NCBI GenBank assembly: GCA_048594725.1
Contig: JBMDXA010000164.1
Span: 1 to 64,000, forward strand
Direction of reading: 5' to 3'
From: JAFDZV01 sp048594725
GTDB lineage: Bacteria > Bacteroidota > Ignavibacteria > OLB7
Length of the DNA stretch: 64,000 nt
Every line of letters begins with the position of its first letter. The first letter of the stretch is position 1. The position numbers were made by a program, and so were the translations under genes. Below are positions 26,310-35,900 of this stretch, piece by piece. The notes beneath the pieces are model-generated. The model did no database searches. It saw nothing but the letters and a program-made list of their open reading frames with translations, and was not told the DNA's origin.

Positions 26310-26513
26310 TCATTGCAAGCCATCATTCACCACGCTTTTCTCTTCCTCCATAAAGAGATATGGGATTGTATCCGGCTCTTCGATAAGCACGGATATCCGA
26401 TGTGAAGCGTGAGCGAACGCACGGCCGGTGGCACTAATGCCGGATTCATCAGTATGCGCATTCGCCTCCACACTCTCCCCTATGGATAGGAAAAGGAGTA
26501 ATTCCATGCTCAT
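26310..26513 (-). CDS. Possible small protein upstream of the secreted protein
   Basis: ATG at 26513 is preceded by two GGAGG boxes in tandem, an unusually strong initiation region for this window. The 67-residue product begins with a short hydrophobic stretch (MELLLFLSIG) and then an ordinary mixed sequence ending EEEKSVVNDGLQ. It lies 68 bases upstream of the small secreted protein on the same strand. No family was recognised. An alternative start is the ATG at 26506. Confidence 0.42.
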   Translation of the reverse strand: MSMELLLFLSIGESVEANAHTDESGISATGRAFAHASHRISVLIEEPDTIPYLFMEEEKSVVNDGLQ

Positions 26514-26563
26514 CCTCCATCCTCCCCTTCCGGCGATCATCACCATCTTTTTTCGCTCCCCTC

Positions 26564-26592
26564 TTGCCCACGTCCCGTTTCCGATGTATATT
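26564..26592 (+). promoter_or_regulatory. Probable promoter of the SRP RNA gene
   Basis: TTGCCC (26564-26569) and TATATT (26587-26592) are separated by 17 bases, giving a sigma-70-like promoter about 20 bases upstream of the SRP RNA 5' end. Confidence 0.6.
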
Positions 26593-26612
26593 GGCACCCA
26601 CAAGAAAGTTTT

Positions 26613-26712
26613 GGGGTCAAGTCCTGTGCGACCGTATCATACCCAACCCCGTCAGGTCCGGAAGGAAGCAGCGGTCAGTATAGGTACGGTGCGACGCAGA
26701 TCAGCTTGACCT
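26613..26712 (+). ncRNA. ffs: Signal recognition particle RNA, small bacterial type
   Basis: The conserved Ffh-binding hairpin is recognisable: AGGTCCGGAAGGAAGCAGC (near 26654-26672) contains the GGAA tetraloop and the asymmetric-loop bases. The 5' GGTCAAG pairs with the 3' CTTGACC to close a rod of about 100 bases, the usual 4.5S length. A run of nine Ts interrupted by nothing else follows (26714-26722), an intrinsic terminator. The RNA forms the signal recognition particle with Ffh and delivers membrane proteins to FtsY and SecYEG. Confidence 0.95.
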
Positions 26713-26722
26713 CTTTTTTTTT

Positions 26723-27094
26723 ATCTGTCATCAAAGTCCACATTGTCCGTGGTACGTTTCGGCGCCGATTGGTCTTCGGTGCGTAAGTTGCTGAGCATGG
26801 TCGCTCGCGCTCGCGGTCTCCGCAAGGAGGCTGAACGGATGCGCGCACCATCGGGACTCGCACTCACGCGCCCGGTGCCGGAAGGATTCGCGCAGCAGAG
26901 CGCTCCAGAGCGTGAGGAGTATGGTGGATGCGCCCGGTGGTTGGTGAACCGCGGCAGCGTCCACATTGGATTCCCTCCCGTCTCCGCACAAGTTCCCGTC
27001 TGGTTACGCTCTCCCCGTTCTTCTCAGTCTGCCGCTTTCTTCCCGCCCGTCCTCTCCCGCCGCCGCTTAGGTCCACGGCCCCATTCTCTCATAC
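26723..27094 (+). other. Long leader region of the RNase E/G gene
   Basis: 372 bases lie between the SRP RNA terminator and the RNase start. A frame of 150 codons crosses the region but runs into the RNase gene and looks non-coding. A ten-base direct repeat (GTCCACATTG) occurs near 26735 and 26957. No hairpin clear enough to name was found. It may hold a structured 5' untranslated region, since rne leaders carry autoregulation in some bacteria. Confidence 0.45.
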
Positions 27095-30000
27095 ATGAAG
27101 AAAGAAATCATCATCAACGCCACATCCACGGAGATTCGCGTTGCTATCACGGAGGACGATCGTCTAGCCGAGATCTTCCTGGAAGTTCCCGATAAGGAAC
27201 GCCATGTGGGATCGATCTACCTTGGCCGCGTCGAACGCGTGGTCCAGGGGATGAACGCCGCGTTCATCGATATCGGCGAAACCCAGGACGCATTCCTCCA
27301 CTTCTCCGATGTCGGCTCCGCCCTCGACGAATTCAAAGACCTCCTCGACGACAAGGACGATGAGGACGACGACGACGAGGAAATCGAAAAAGACCCCCCC
27401 TCCAAGCCCGAAACCAGACCGGCCGAGGGGAAGGAACGCCGCAACGACCGCGGCCGTAAAGACGATCATCGCCGCGATGGCACGGAGAAATCCGCCGAGG
27501 ATCGCCCCGCCGAATCTCGCGAGCCGTCCGGCCGCCAGGGGGATGACCGCCGCAAACAGGAACGGAACGGACGCTCCGATGCCCGCCCGGAAGGACGCGA
27601 AAACCGCGAGGGAAGAGCCGAGGGACGCGACGGACGTAACGGCAGAGGCACCGAAGGCCGCTCAGAAGGACGCCCCGAGGGACGCAGAGAAGGCCGAGGC
27701 GAGGGTCGAAGCGAGGGCCGGGAGGAACGCCGCGATCGGGATAATCGCCGCGATGCCCGCCCGGAGGGACGTGATCGTGACGGGCGCCGCGAGGATCGTC
27801 CGGAAGGACGCCGCGATGACCGTCGCGAAGGAAACCGTGAGGAACGCGCCGGAAGCCGCGAACCGCAGGCCGAAGGCTCACACCGCGACGAGGCTCCGAA
27901 AGAAACCGATTCCCGCAGAGAAGGACGCGGCCGTGATGACCGCCGCGGCAATGGCCGCGATCGCGACCGGCGTGACCGCGCCCCGGAGACACGGGAGGAA
28001 CAGGAAGAGCTCGCTTCACGCCTCCCCGTAGAGCCGGATACTCACGATTATGATGAGGAAGATGATGACCTCGATCTGCCGGAAGGGCTGGATGAGGGCA
28101 CATCCGACGAGGAAGGGGGCGATGGCACCGATTCGGCCGATGGTGATGATGCCGGAGGACGCCGCCGCCGCCGCAAGCGCGGGCGCCGTGGCGGACGTGG
28201 CCGCAACCGTAAAAGGAACAGCGAACAGGGCGAAGGGGATGAACGCCCCGAGGCAGGGGCCGGCGGACCGGATATAGCCGGAAATAACAACGAGATGCCC
28301 TCCCTGGAAACCCCTCGTACCGAACGCAATGACCGCCCCCGCGACGGCCAGCGCAATGACCGCCGCCAGGAAGAGCGCGCCGAACGCCGCCCCGATAACC
28401 GCGAAGGGCGCCCCGCCGGCGACCGTGATCGCGACAGAGATCGCGAGGGTGAGCGGAACGGCGAGCGGGACCGCGATAGAAACCGCGACCGGCAGCAGGC
28501 ACGCCCCGAGCGCTCCGAACGCCCCCAGGAGGGACGCCGCGACCAGCGAAACGAACCGGAACGCCCCCAGAGCGAGGAAGGAACAGCCGAAACTCCCCGC
28601 ACCGATAAAGAACAGAAAAACGATCGCCGCGATCGTCATGGCCGCGATCGCCGCCGTGGCAATCGCTGGGAAGGACGCCGCGAAGCCGACGCTCAGGAGA
28701 CGGGCGAACGCTCCGAAGAGCCCCGCGCGCAGGCGCCGGAAGCGCGCCGCGAGGATCGCCGCGATGACCGGAACGAACGCCGTCCGGCGGAACGGGCGGA
28801 GGAACGCCAGGAACCGAGGGAAGCGCGCCGCGATGACCGGCAGGAGTCGCCCCGCGAGGAACGCTCCGGCCGTTATTCCAGTGACCGTCGCGACGGACGC
28901 AGGGAAGAGCCCCGGCGCGAGCGCGAGGAGGAACGCCCCGCAGGGGTGCCGCCAGCACGGGAGCCGCAGGCACGGGCCGAAGAGCCCTCCCCCGTCTCCG
29001 AACCCCGCCAGCGATACGACCGGGGCGAGAATCGCCGCGGTCCCCGCCAGGAACGGGAACGCCCGGCCCAGCCCGAAGCCGCCCCGGAACTCCCCGCTCC
29101 CGTAGCAACTGCGCCGGCAGCAACCGCACCGGCGGCCGCTCCGCAGGAAAATCGCGAGGAGAAACCGGTGAAGCCGGCACGTGCCCCCCGCGCTTCCCGT
29201 GCAAAGAAACCGGCGGCCGAACCCACCGAGGCAGCCGCTGCGGTGCCCGCGCCTGCGGCGGAGAAAACTGTGAAACCGGCACGGCGCACCTCCCGCGCGG
29301 CGAAACCGGCCGATACGCCCCCCTCCGGCGAAGCCCCGGCGGAGACCCCGCGTCCGAAACGCCCGTCACGCGCAAAACGTCCACGCTCCGGCGATGACGA
29401 TGCGCCGGTGAAGGGCTCGACGGTGGACGCGAAGCTCCCCACCTTCCAGACCAAGCGCTCCGGCGAGGTCACTATCGCCCTTGAGAAGGGGCAGGATGTG
29501 ATCGTGCAGGTGACCCGCGAATCGTATGCCTCCAAGGGTGTTCGCGTGACCACCAAGGTGAGCCTCCCAGGACGGTTCCTGGTGCTTCTGCCGCTCGATC
29601 CGGCCATCGGCATCTCCCGCAAGGTGCAGAACATGAAGGAGCGCCGCAGGCTCCGCCGTATCGCCAAGAGCATCCTCCCGGAAGGACATGGCTGCATCAT
29701 CCGCACCGTGGCCCAGGACAAGGATGAGGAGGTGATTAAGCAGGACCTGATGAAGCTGATCGAGAACTGGCGCGAGATCGAACAGAAGATCAAGGTGCGC
29801 GAGCAGCCGGGCCTTCTGTACAAGGACCAGTCGATCGCCAACACCGTCATGCGCGACCTCTTCACCCCCGATACCAACCGGGTGGTGATCGATAACAAGG
29901 CTCTGTACAAGGAGATCCGCGATTACGTGGAGTGGGCCGCCCCGCAGCTCGTCAACAAGGTGGAGCTGTACAGCGGCCAGCAGCCGGTCTTCGACAAGTG

Positions 30001-30745
30001 CGGCGTGGAAAAGGAGCTTCAGCGCATCTCCGAACGGAAGATCTACATCCCGTCCGGCGGTTATATCATCCTCGACCAGACAGAGGCGATGATGGTGATC
30101 GACGTGAACTCCGGCCGCTATGCCGGCAAGAAGGATCAGGAACTGAACTCCCTGAGGACGAACCTGGAATCGGCGCGGGAGATCGCCCGGCAGATCAGGC
30201 TTCGCGATATCGGCGGCCTTATCGTGGTGGACTTCATCGATCTCTACGATGAGAAGAACCGCAAGAAGGTCTATGATGAGCTGAAGAAGGAGATGAAAAA
30301 GGACCGCGCCAAATCGGTGGTGCTGCCGATGACCCAGTTCGGCCTGGTGCAGATGACCCGCCAGCGCATCCGCCAGCAGGTGGTGCAGACCATCTCCGAG
30401 CCCTGCCCGATCTGCTCCGGCAGCGGCCTGGTGCAGTCGAAAAGCACCGTGGTGCGGAACATCGAACGATGGATCCAGCGCTTCAAGGAGGGCTCGCGCG
30501 AGTTCCGCCTGACCCTCTCGGCCAACCCGAGCATCATCGATTATCTCACCGAAGGGGAGATGAGCCGCCTGACCAGGATGATGCTCAAGTATTTCGTCCG
30601 CATCAAGGTGGTGCCCGATGATTCGCTCCCGGTGGAGGAGTTCCATTTCCACTCCCTCCGCAGCCAGAGCGATATCACCGATAAATTCGCCGACGACAAC
30701 GGATCGAAAAAGAAGGCGAGAAAAACCGAAGATATCGCAGCCTGA
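27095..30745 (+). CDS. rng: Ribonuclease E/G with a giant disordered insert in its S1 domain
   Basis: A 1216-residue protein, roughly twice the size of RNase G. Residues 1-80 form the RNase H-like start and first half of the S1 domain (GSIYLGRVERVVQGMNAAFI). The S1 domain resumes only near 780 (LEKGQDVIVQVTRESY). The catalytic domain follows: MVIDVNSGRYAG and GGLIVVDFIDL supply the two metal-binding aspartates, and CPICSGSG is the zinc-link motif. The roughly 695 residues between are low complexity: an acidic patch, long Arg/Asp/Glu/Gly runs, a second acidic patch before a poly-Arg stretch, more Arg-rich sequence, then a Pro/Ala/Lys tail. It should cut single-stranded RNA in rRNA maturation and mRNA decay. 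A hairpin at 30759-30792 ends the gene. Confidence 0.95.
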   Translation: MKKEIIINATSTEIRVAITEDDRLAEIFLEVPDKERHVGSIYLGRVERVVQGMNAAFIDIGETQDAFLHFSDVGSALDEFKDLLDDKDDEDDDDEEIEKDPPSKPETRPAEGKERRNDRGRKDDHRRDGTEKSAEDRPAESREPSGRQGDDRRKQERNGRSDARPEGRENREGRAEGRDGRNGRGTEGRSEGRPEGRREGRGEGRSEGREERRDRDNRRDARPEGRDRDGRREDRPEGRRDDRREGNREERAGSREPQAEGSHRDEAPKETDSRREGRGRDDRRGNGRDRDRRDRAPETREEQEELASRLPVEPDTHDYDEEDDDLDLPEGLDEGTSDEEGGDGTDSADGDDAGGRRRRRKRGRRGGRGRNRKRNSEQGEGDERPEAGAGGPDIAGNNNEMPSLETPRTERNDRPRDGQRNDRRQEERAERRPDNREGRPAGDRDRDRDREGERNGERDRDRNRDRQQARPERSERPQEGRRDQRNEPERPQSEEGTAETPRTDKEQKNDRRDRHGRDRRRGNRWEGRREADAQETGERSEEPRAQAPEARREDRRDDRNERRPAERAEERQEPREARRDDRQESPREERSGRYSSDRRDGRREEPRREREEERPAGVPPAREPQARAEEPSPVSEPRQRYDRGENRRGPRQERERPAQPEAAPELPAPVATAPAATAPAAAPQENREEKPVKPARAPRASRAKKPAAEPTEAAAAVPAPAAEKTVKPARRTSRAAKPADTPPSGEAPAETPRPKRPSRAKRPRSGDDDAPVKGSTVDAKLPTFQTKRSGEVTIALEKGQDVIVQVTRESYASKGVRVTTKVSLPGRFLVLLPLDPAIGISRKVQNMKERRRLRRIAKSILPEGHGCIIRTVAQDKDEEVIKQDLMKLIENWREIEQKIKVREQPGLLYKDQSIANTVMRDLFTPDTNRVVIDNKALYKEIRDYVEWAAPQLVNKVELYSGQQPVFDKCGVEKELQRISERKIYIPSGGYIILDQTEAMMVIDVNSGRYAGKKDQELNSLRTNLESAREIARQIRLRDIGGLIVVDFIDLYDEKNRKKVYDELKKEMKKDRAKSVVLPMTQFGLVQMTRQRIRQQVVQTISEPCPICSGSGLVQSKSTVVRNIERWIQRFKEGSREFRLTLSANPSIIDYLTEGEMSRLTRMMLKYFVRIKVVPDDSLPVEEFHFHSLRSQSDITDKFADDNGSKKKARKTEDIAA

Positions 30746-30758
30746 TACTGATCGCTGT

Positions 30759-30792
30759 ACAACGGAGCCGGCCCACCAGCCGGCTCCGTTGT
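30759..30792 (+). terminator. Hairpin after the RNase E/G gene
   Basis: ACAACGGAGCCGGC and its exact complement flank the six-base loop CCACCA, 14 bases after the stop codon. No T-run follows. Confidence 0.75.
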
Positions 30793-30943
30793 TAGAAGAA
30801 GCCGGAAGAAGAATATGAGGCTCCCCCGGCTCCTGCCCCCGCCGGCGCTTTCTTCTGGCTCTCTCTCCTCCCCGTTTCGCATATTCCACGATTCCCTGTG
30901 GGAACAGCCAACTGAACATGACGCAATCCTGCGAGCAACTACC

Positions 30944-32092
30944 TTGCAACAACTGACCATTCTCGGATCGACAGGCTCCATCGGCACCCAGACCCTGGAT
31001 GTGGTGCGGCGCAATCCCGGACGATATCGCGCGGCCTGCCTTACCACCAACTCCAATATCGAGCTACTGGCCCGGCAGATCGGGGAATTCCACCCCGATA
31101 CCGTCGTGGTGTGCCATGAACCTTCCGCCGCAGAGCTGCGCGCCCGCTGCGGAAAAGAGGTACGGGTGCTGGAGGGGGAGGATGCTCTTGCGGAGGTAGC
31201 CTCGGCGCCCGATATCGATGTGGTGATGAGCGCACTGGTGGGATTTGTGGGCCTGGCCCCCACCATCGCCGCCATACGCGCCGGAAAACGCGTGGCGCTG
31301 GCGAACAAGGAAACCCTGGTGGTGGCCGGGGAGCTTATCAACTCTCTTCTGAAGCAATACAACGCAACGCTGATCCCGGTGGACAGCGAGCACAGCGCCA
31401 TCTTCCAGTGCCTTGTGGGAGAGCCGGCCGGCTCCATCGAGCGGATCGTGCTTACCGCCTCCGGCGGGCCGTTCCGGGAGCTTCCGGCCGAGCAGTTCGG
31501 CGAGGTGACCCTGGAGCGGGCGCTGAAACATCCCAACTGGAGCATGGGGCCGAAGATCACCATCGATTCGGCCACGCTGATGAACAAGGGGCTGGAAGTG
31601 ATCGAGGCGCGCTGGCTCTTCGATCTCCCGCTCGAAAAAGTGGGGGTGGTGGTGCACCCGCAATCGATAGTGCACTCGATGGTGGAGTTCATCGATGGCT
31701 CGGTGAAAGCGCAACTCGGCATGCCCGATATGCGTGTACCGATCCAGTATGCCCTGGCCTGGCCCGAACGGATCGCCAACGATTTCGAGCGCCTCTCCCT
31801 GGCGCGTATCGGCACCCTCACCTTCCAGGAACCGGACGCCGGCCGCTTCCCCTGCCTGCGGCTGGCCTACGAGGCACTGCAACGGATGGGAACCGCACCG
31901 GCAACCCTGAACGCCGCCAACGAGGTGGCCGTGGCCGCATTTCTGGAGGAGCGGATCGGCTTTACCGATATCCCCCGCCTGATAGAACGGGCGCTGGAGG
32001 AATCGGCAATCCAGGATGATCCCTCGCTCGATAATATCTTGGCGGCCGATAAACGAACACGGGAAGCAGTTCGTTCTTATCTTGTACAGTAG
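30944..32092 (+). CDS. dxr: 1-deoxy-D-xylulose 5-phosphate reductoisomerase
   Basis: This catalyses the second step of the MEP isoprenoid pathway, converting DXP to MEP with NADPH. A TTG at 30944 is chosen because the conserved fold begins at once (LTILGSTGSIG, the NADPH-binding glycine motif, residues 4-14), giving 382 residues, the normal length. The longer frame from 30815 adds a Pro/Ser-rich stretch with no Dxr homology. Further motifs are ANKETLVVAG, PVDSEHSAIFQ (metal ligands) and SGGPFRELP. It is followed 192 bases later by rseP, a common neighbour of dxr in many bacteria. No alternative identity is credible; only the start is uncertain. Confidence 0.95.
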   Translation: MQQLTILGSTGSIGTQTLDVVRRNPGRYRAACLTTNSNIELLARQIGEFHPDTVVVCHEPSAAELRARCGKEVRVLEGEDALAEVASAPDIDVVMSALVGFVGLAPTIAAIRAGKRVALANKETLVVAGELINSLLKQYNATLIPVDSEHSAIFQCLVGEPAGSIERIVLTASGGPFRELPAEQFGEVTLERALKHPNWSMGPKITIDSATLMNKGLEVIEARWLFDLPLEKVGVVVHPQSIVHSMVEFIDGSVKAQLGMPDMRVPIQYALAWPERIANDFERLSLARIGTLTFQEPDAGRFPCLRLAYEALQRMGTAPATLNAANEVAVAAFLEERIGFTDIPRLIERALEESAIQDDPSLDNILAADKRTREAVRSYLVQ

Positions 32093-32283
32093 CAGCAGAC
32101 GAGGCCGGGCCCACCCGAATCCGCTCCTGGAACCGGATACGAGCAGCAGAACTATCGCTGCGGGCAACCGTATCGGCACCCCCAGGCGGGGATGGTAACA
32201 TTTCTTGATATATTTCTCCCCGGCTGCCCTGATACCCTCAGATTTCGAGGCCTCTGCCGCCTCATCATGTAGTCTCTATTGCC

Positions 32284-33645
32284 ATGTTCTATATCGAAGC
32301 CGTACTGGCTTTCATCGTACTTGTCGGTATTCTGGTCTTCGTCCATGAGATGGGCCACTTCCTGGCCGCTCGCTGGTGCGGTGTCCGGGCCGATGTCTTC
32401 GCCGTCGGAATGGGGCCGCGCCTGTTCGGCTGGAACCGGAGAACCGGTTTCACCTTCGGCAAGCTCCCGGCCGATCTGGAGCTTGAGGGGGATACCGATT
32501 ACCGTATCTCCGCATTCCCGATAGGCGGCTATGTGAAGATCGCCGGCATGGTCGATGAGAGCATGGATACCGAGTTCACCACGCGCCCGCCGGAACCATG
32601 GGAGTTCCGCTCGAAGAACACCTTCCAGAAGGCTTTCATCATCTCCGCCGGGGTGATTATGAACTTCATCCTCGCGGTGATCGTGTTCGCCCTGCTGAAC
32701 TTCACCGAGGGGAAGACCTGGTACGCCACCACCACGGTGGGGCATATCCCGGAGACCAGCGCCGCGGCCGCCGCCGGCCTGCGCCCCGGAGACCGCATCA
32801 CCGCGGTCAACGGCGAGCCGGTGAAGTACTTCCAGGAGATCCCGCGCAAGATCTATATCGAACATGCCGACGAGGATATCACCCTTGCGGTGGACCGCGC
32901 CGGTACCCCCGCAACCATCACCATCCCCCGCTCCAGGATTCCCGAGCAGAGCATGGAGCTTTCGGTGATCCCCTACTCCAGCTCGCACTACGTGGAGATC
33001 AAGGAAGTGGTGAAGGATACCCCCGCCGAAAAGGCAGGGCTGAAGCCGGGTGATGTTGTCACCCGTGCCGATGGGCGTGATATATGGGCACACGATGATT
33101 TCACCCAGCATATCGCCGAGAACAAGGACAAGGTGGTCACGCTGGAGATACGGCGCAACGGCCAGGTCATGTTCATCCCGGTGAAACCGACCGCCGATGC
33201 GAAGATCGGTACCATGCTCTCCACCTATAACGGCCCGCTCGAACGGATCGATTACGGGTTCGGCGAGGCGATATCCTCAGGGTTCGATGAGACCATCGCG
33301 GTTACCGCCGGCACCTTCGGCCTTGTGGGAAAACTTCTCAGCGGCGATGCCAAGCTGAAGGACTCCGTGGGAGGACCGGTGATGATCGCCAGCGTGGCCC
33401 AGCAGACCGCCGCGCGCGGCCTTGCCGAGTTCCTGAAGCTGATGGGTGCCCTCTCGGTGACCCTCGCCTGCATGAACATCCTGCCAATCCCCGCGCTCGA
33501 CGGCGGGCATCTGATCTTCATCCTTATCGAAGGGACCATCCGCCGCGAGGTTCCGCTGAAGATCCGTATGGCGATCCAGCAGGTCGGCTTCGCCCTGCTG
33601 CTCATCTTCATGGCGTTCGTCCTCTATAACGACGTCACCAGATAA
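32284..33645 (+). CDS. rseP: RseP-family site-2 zinc metalloprotease
   Basis: A 453-residue M50 intramembrane protease. The zinc motif HEMGH is at 21-25 in the first membrane helix. Two PDZ domains follow (about 125-215 and 220-305), each with a recognisable GLRPGDRI or GLKPGDVV carboxylate-binding loop. The second catalytic motif NILPIPALDGGHL lies in a C-terminal helix. RseP cleaves single-pass anti-sigma factors and signal peptide remnants in the cytoplasmic membrane. The anti-sigma factor at 246-875 is a possible substrate within this window, but that is inference. The gene follows dxr on the same strand. Confidence 0.95.
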   Translation: MFYIEAVLAFIVLVGILVFVHEMGHFLAARWCGVRADVFAVGMGPRLFGWNRRTGFTFGKLPADLELEGDTDYRISAFPIGGYVKIAGMVDESMDTEFTTRPPEPWEFRSKNTFQKAFIISAGVIMNFILAVIVFALLNFTEGKTWYATTTVGHIPETSAAAAAGLRPGDRITAVNGEPVKYFQEIPRKIYIEHADEDITLAVDRAGTPATITIPRSRIPEQSMELSVIPYSSSHYVEIKEVVKDTPAEKAGLKPGDVVTRADGRDIWAHDDFTQHIAENKDKVVTLEIRRNGQVMFIPVKPTADAKIGTMLSTYNGPLERIDYGFGEAISSGFDETIAVTAGTFGLVGKLLSGDAKLKDSVGGPVMIASVAQQTAARGLAEFLKLMGALSVTLACMNILPIPALDGGHLIFILIEGTIRREVPLKIRMAIQQVGFALLLIFMAFVLYNDVTR

Positions 33646-33854
33646 CCGGCCGGCCGGCACCGTCCGCCATACATCTCCCCGCCGGTAGAGACGGGGACTC
33701 CGTTCCAGCGCCAAGGGCGGCACCGTTGCCGGTCTTGGCGTTCTGCCTTTCGTGCGGCGCCTGCGGGATAGGAAGTTACGCCGGAGCGGATAGCCCGGAT
33801 ACCTCCCCTCCCTTCTTCCGGCCCGCCGCCTGACAACATCGTCTGATCCGTACC

Positions 33855-34727
33855 GTGAATTCAAAACCTCGCATTCTTATCTCGAACGACGACGGCATCG
33901 ACGCCCCCGGCATCGTGGCACTGGCCTCGGCGCTGGCCTCGGTGGGAGATGTCACCGTGGTGGCCCCCGATACGCAACGCTCGGCCGTGGGGCATGCGCT
34001 CACCGTGGCGGTGCCGCTCCGCGCTACCAGGCATTATCGCCATGGAGCGCCGGCCGGATGGGCGGTAAGCGGATATCCCGCCGATTGCATCAAGCTGGCG
34101 GTGAAACATCTTCTGCCGGATGGCCCCCCCGATATCGTCGTCAGCGGCATCAACCACGGCCGCAACACCGCCCTCTCGCTGATCTATTCCGGAACGGTGT
34201 CGGCGGCCACCGAGGGAACCGTACTCGGCATCCCCTCGATCGCCTTCTCGCTGGATGATTTCTCCCACACCGCCGATTTCAGCTACGCCGCGAAGGTGGC
34301 CGCATGGCTGGTCCCGATCGTGGCCGAACGGGGTCTGCCCCGCGGCATCCTCCTGAACGTCAATATCCCGGCGGTGCCGGAGACGGAGATCCGGGGGGTG
34401 CGTGTGGTGCCCCAGGCGGAGTCGTACTGGAACGATCACTACGAGCTGCGCCAGGACCCGATGGACCGACCCTACTACTGGCTGGCCGGCGAACATGTGA
34501 TCCTCGGACCGAAACAGAGCGACGACCCCATGATCGACGAAGGCTACGTCACCATCACCCCGGTGCACTACCGGCTCACCGACGAGCCGATGATAACGGA
34601 GTTGAAGGGATGGGGGATCGAATCGGACGAGGGGCCGGGAAGCGCTTCCGGCCCAGGCCCGGAATCCGGCACCGAGTCCGGCAGCCCCGATACCCCTTCC
34701 GAAACCACAGAACCGAAGCGCCAGTAA
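33855..34727 (+). CDS. surE: 5'/3'-nucleotidase SurE
   Basis: A 290-residue protein with the SurE signature ILISNDDGIDAPGI at 6-19, where the two aspartates bind the divalent metal. The second conserved stretch is VVSGINHGRNTALSLIYSGTVSAATEG. It removes phosphate from nucleoside monophosphates and may act on short polyphosphate. The family fold ends near residue 255. The last 35 residues form a disordered Gly/Ser/Pro/Glu tail (SASGPGPESGTES and following) not needed for catalysis. It begins 209 bases after rseP and ends 13 bases before the LptF/LptG permease gene, with which it is probably co-transcribed. Confidence 0.94.
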   Translation: MNSKPRILISNDDGIDAPGIVALASALASVGDVTVVAPDTQRSAVGHALTVAVPLRATRHYRHGAPAGWAVSGYPADCIKLAVKHLLPDGPPDIVVSGINHGRNTALSLIYSGTVSAATEGTVLGIPSIAFSLDDFSHTADFSYAAKVAAWLVPIVAERGLPRGILLNVNIPAVPETEIRGVRVVPQAESYWNDHYELRQDPMDRPYYWLAGEHVILGPKQSDDPMIDEGYVTITPVHYRLTDEPMITELKGWGIESDEGPGSASGPGPESGTESGSPDTPSETTEPKRQ

Positions 34728-34740
34728 CGCCAGGCCGAGC

Positions 34741-35898
34741 ATGGACAGGATCGACCGTTACATACTCCGGCAGTTCGTCATGACCTTCATGTTCGGGCTG
34801 CTCGCATTCATCGTGATCTATATCGCGGTGGATCTGATGGAGAATCTGGATGATTTCTTCGACCGCAACGTCGAGAGCCCGATCATCCTTCAGTATTATA
34901 TCTACATGATCCCCGATATCGTGCACCTGATCGTGCCGATCGGAATGCTCCTTGCCAGCCTCTTCACCGTGGGACGGCTGGATACCACCAACGAGCTTAC
35001 GGCCATCCGCGCCGGCGGACGGAGCATGCGCCGCCTTGCCGCCCCCCTGTTCCTCTTCGGATTGCTGGTCAGCGGCGGCATGATCTATTTCGATGGATGG
35101 GTGGTGCCGGTCACCAACAAACTCCATTTCGCCATCAAGCGGCAGTATCTCGGCAAGGATGTCATCGGCGGACAGCGGAATGTCTTTCTCCGCATCTCTC
35201 CCTCGGTCAATCTGCTGATGGATTATTTCGATCCGGCCAAGGGAGAGGCCAGCCAGGTGAGCATCGAGCGGTTCGATACGGCGGCTGCAATGGTGGTCTC
35301 GTCGCTGGACCGCAGCGGCGCAACCGCCGCGCATGTGGCAACCGATACCATCAGCGCGCTGAAGATCACCGAACGGATCGACGCCACCTCCATGCGGTTC
35401 GATACCACCAAGAACGTCTGGGTGATGGTCTCCGGCGTGGCCCGCAACTTCAGCGATCCGGCGCGCGTGGCGGCCACACCGTTCGTGGAGCGCGAGATCC
35501 CCTTCCTCCCGATCACCCCGCATGAGCTGAACCTCTCGCAGCAGCATGTCAACGAGCTGACGCTGGAGGAGTTCCGTGGCCGTATCGAACAGGAGCGGAT
35601 CGGCGGGCGCGATGTGAACCGCCTGCTGGTGGATTATTATGCGAAATTCTCCTTCCCCTTCGCCGCGATGATCGTGATCTTCTTCGGCATCCCCTTCTCC
35701 AGCGGACAGCGCAAGGGGGGCGCCGCCGTGCAGATCGCGGTTACCGCGCTGGTCAGCGCCATATACCTGATCCTGACCGAAGTGAGCAAGACCTTCAGCT
35801 ACGCCGATGTGGTCCCCCCGATTCTCACCGCCTGGATGGTGAACATTCTCTTCCTGCTGGTGGGCATGTTCAATCTGTACCGGATCGAGCGAGGGTAG
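34741..35898 (+). CDS. LptF/LptG family lipopolysaccharide-export permease
   Basis: A 385-residue YjgP/YjgQ family permease. Three membrane helices at the N-terminus (from MDRIDRYILRQFVMTFMFG, about 12-120) and three at the C-terminus (about 300-385) flank a periplasmic beta-jellyroll domain (about 130-290). The motif LFTVGRLDTTNELTAIRAGG near 75-95 is the conserved coupling-helix region that contacts the LptB ATPase. The protein extracts lipopolysaccharide from the inner membrane for transport to the outer membrane, implying a didermic cell. Only one of the usual two paralogues is here, so LptF and LptG cannot be distinguished. Confidence 0.92.
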   Translation: MDRIDRYILRQFVMTFMFGLLAFIVIYIAVDLMENLDDFFDRNVESPIILQYYIYMIPDIVHLIVPIGMLLASLFTVGRLDTTNELTAIRAGGRSMRRLAAPLFLFGLLVSGGMIYFDGWVVPVTNKLHFAIKRQYLGKDVIGGQRNVFLRISPSVNLLMDYFDPAKGEASQVSIERFDTAAAMVVSSLDRSGATAAHVATDTISALKITERIDATSMRFDTTKNVWVMVSGVARNFSDPARVAATPFVEREIPFLPITPHELNLSQQHVNELTLEEFRGRIEQERIGGRDVNRLLVDYYAKFSFPFAAMIVIFFGIPFSSGQRKGGAAVQIAVTALVSAIYLILTEVSKTFSYADVVPPILTAWMVNILFLLVGMFNLYRIERG

Positions 35899-35900
35899 GG

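Noticed and set aside
26743..27195. A 150-codon frame between the SRP RNA and the RNase gene
   Set aside because: It overlaps the start of the RNase gene by 100 bases and lacks a ribosome binding site and any family resemblance.
27333..29384. A 683-codon antisense frame opposite the RNase insert, and two alternative-frame products on the plus strand
   Set aside because: All are simple Arg/Pro/Ser/Ala-rich shadows of the GC-rich repeat coding for Arg, Asp and Glu in the sense frame. The sense frame continues into conserved catalytic motifs.
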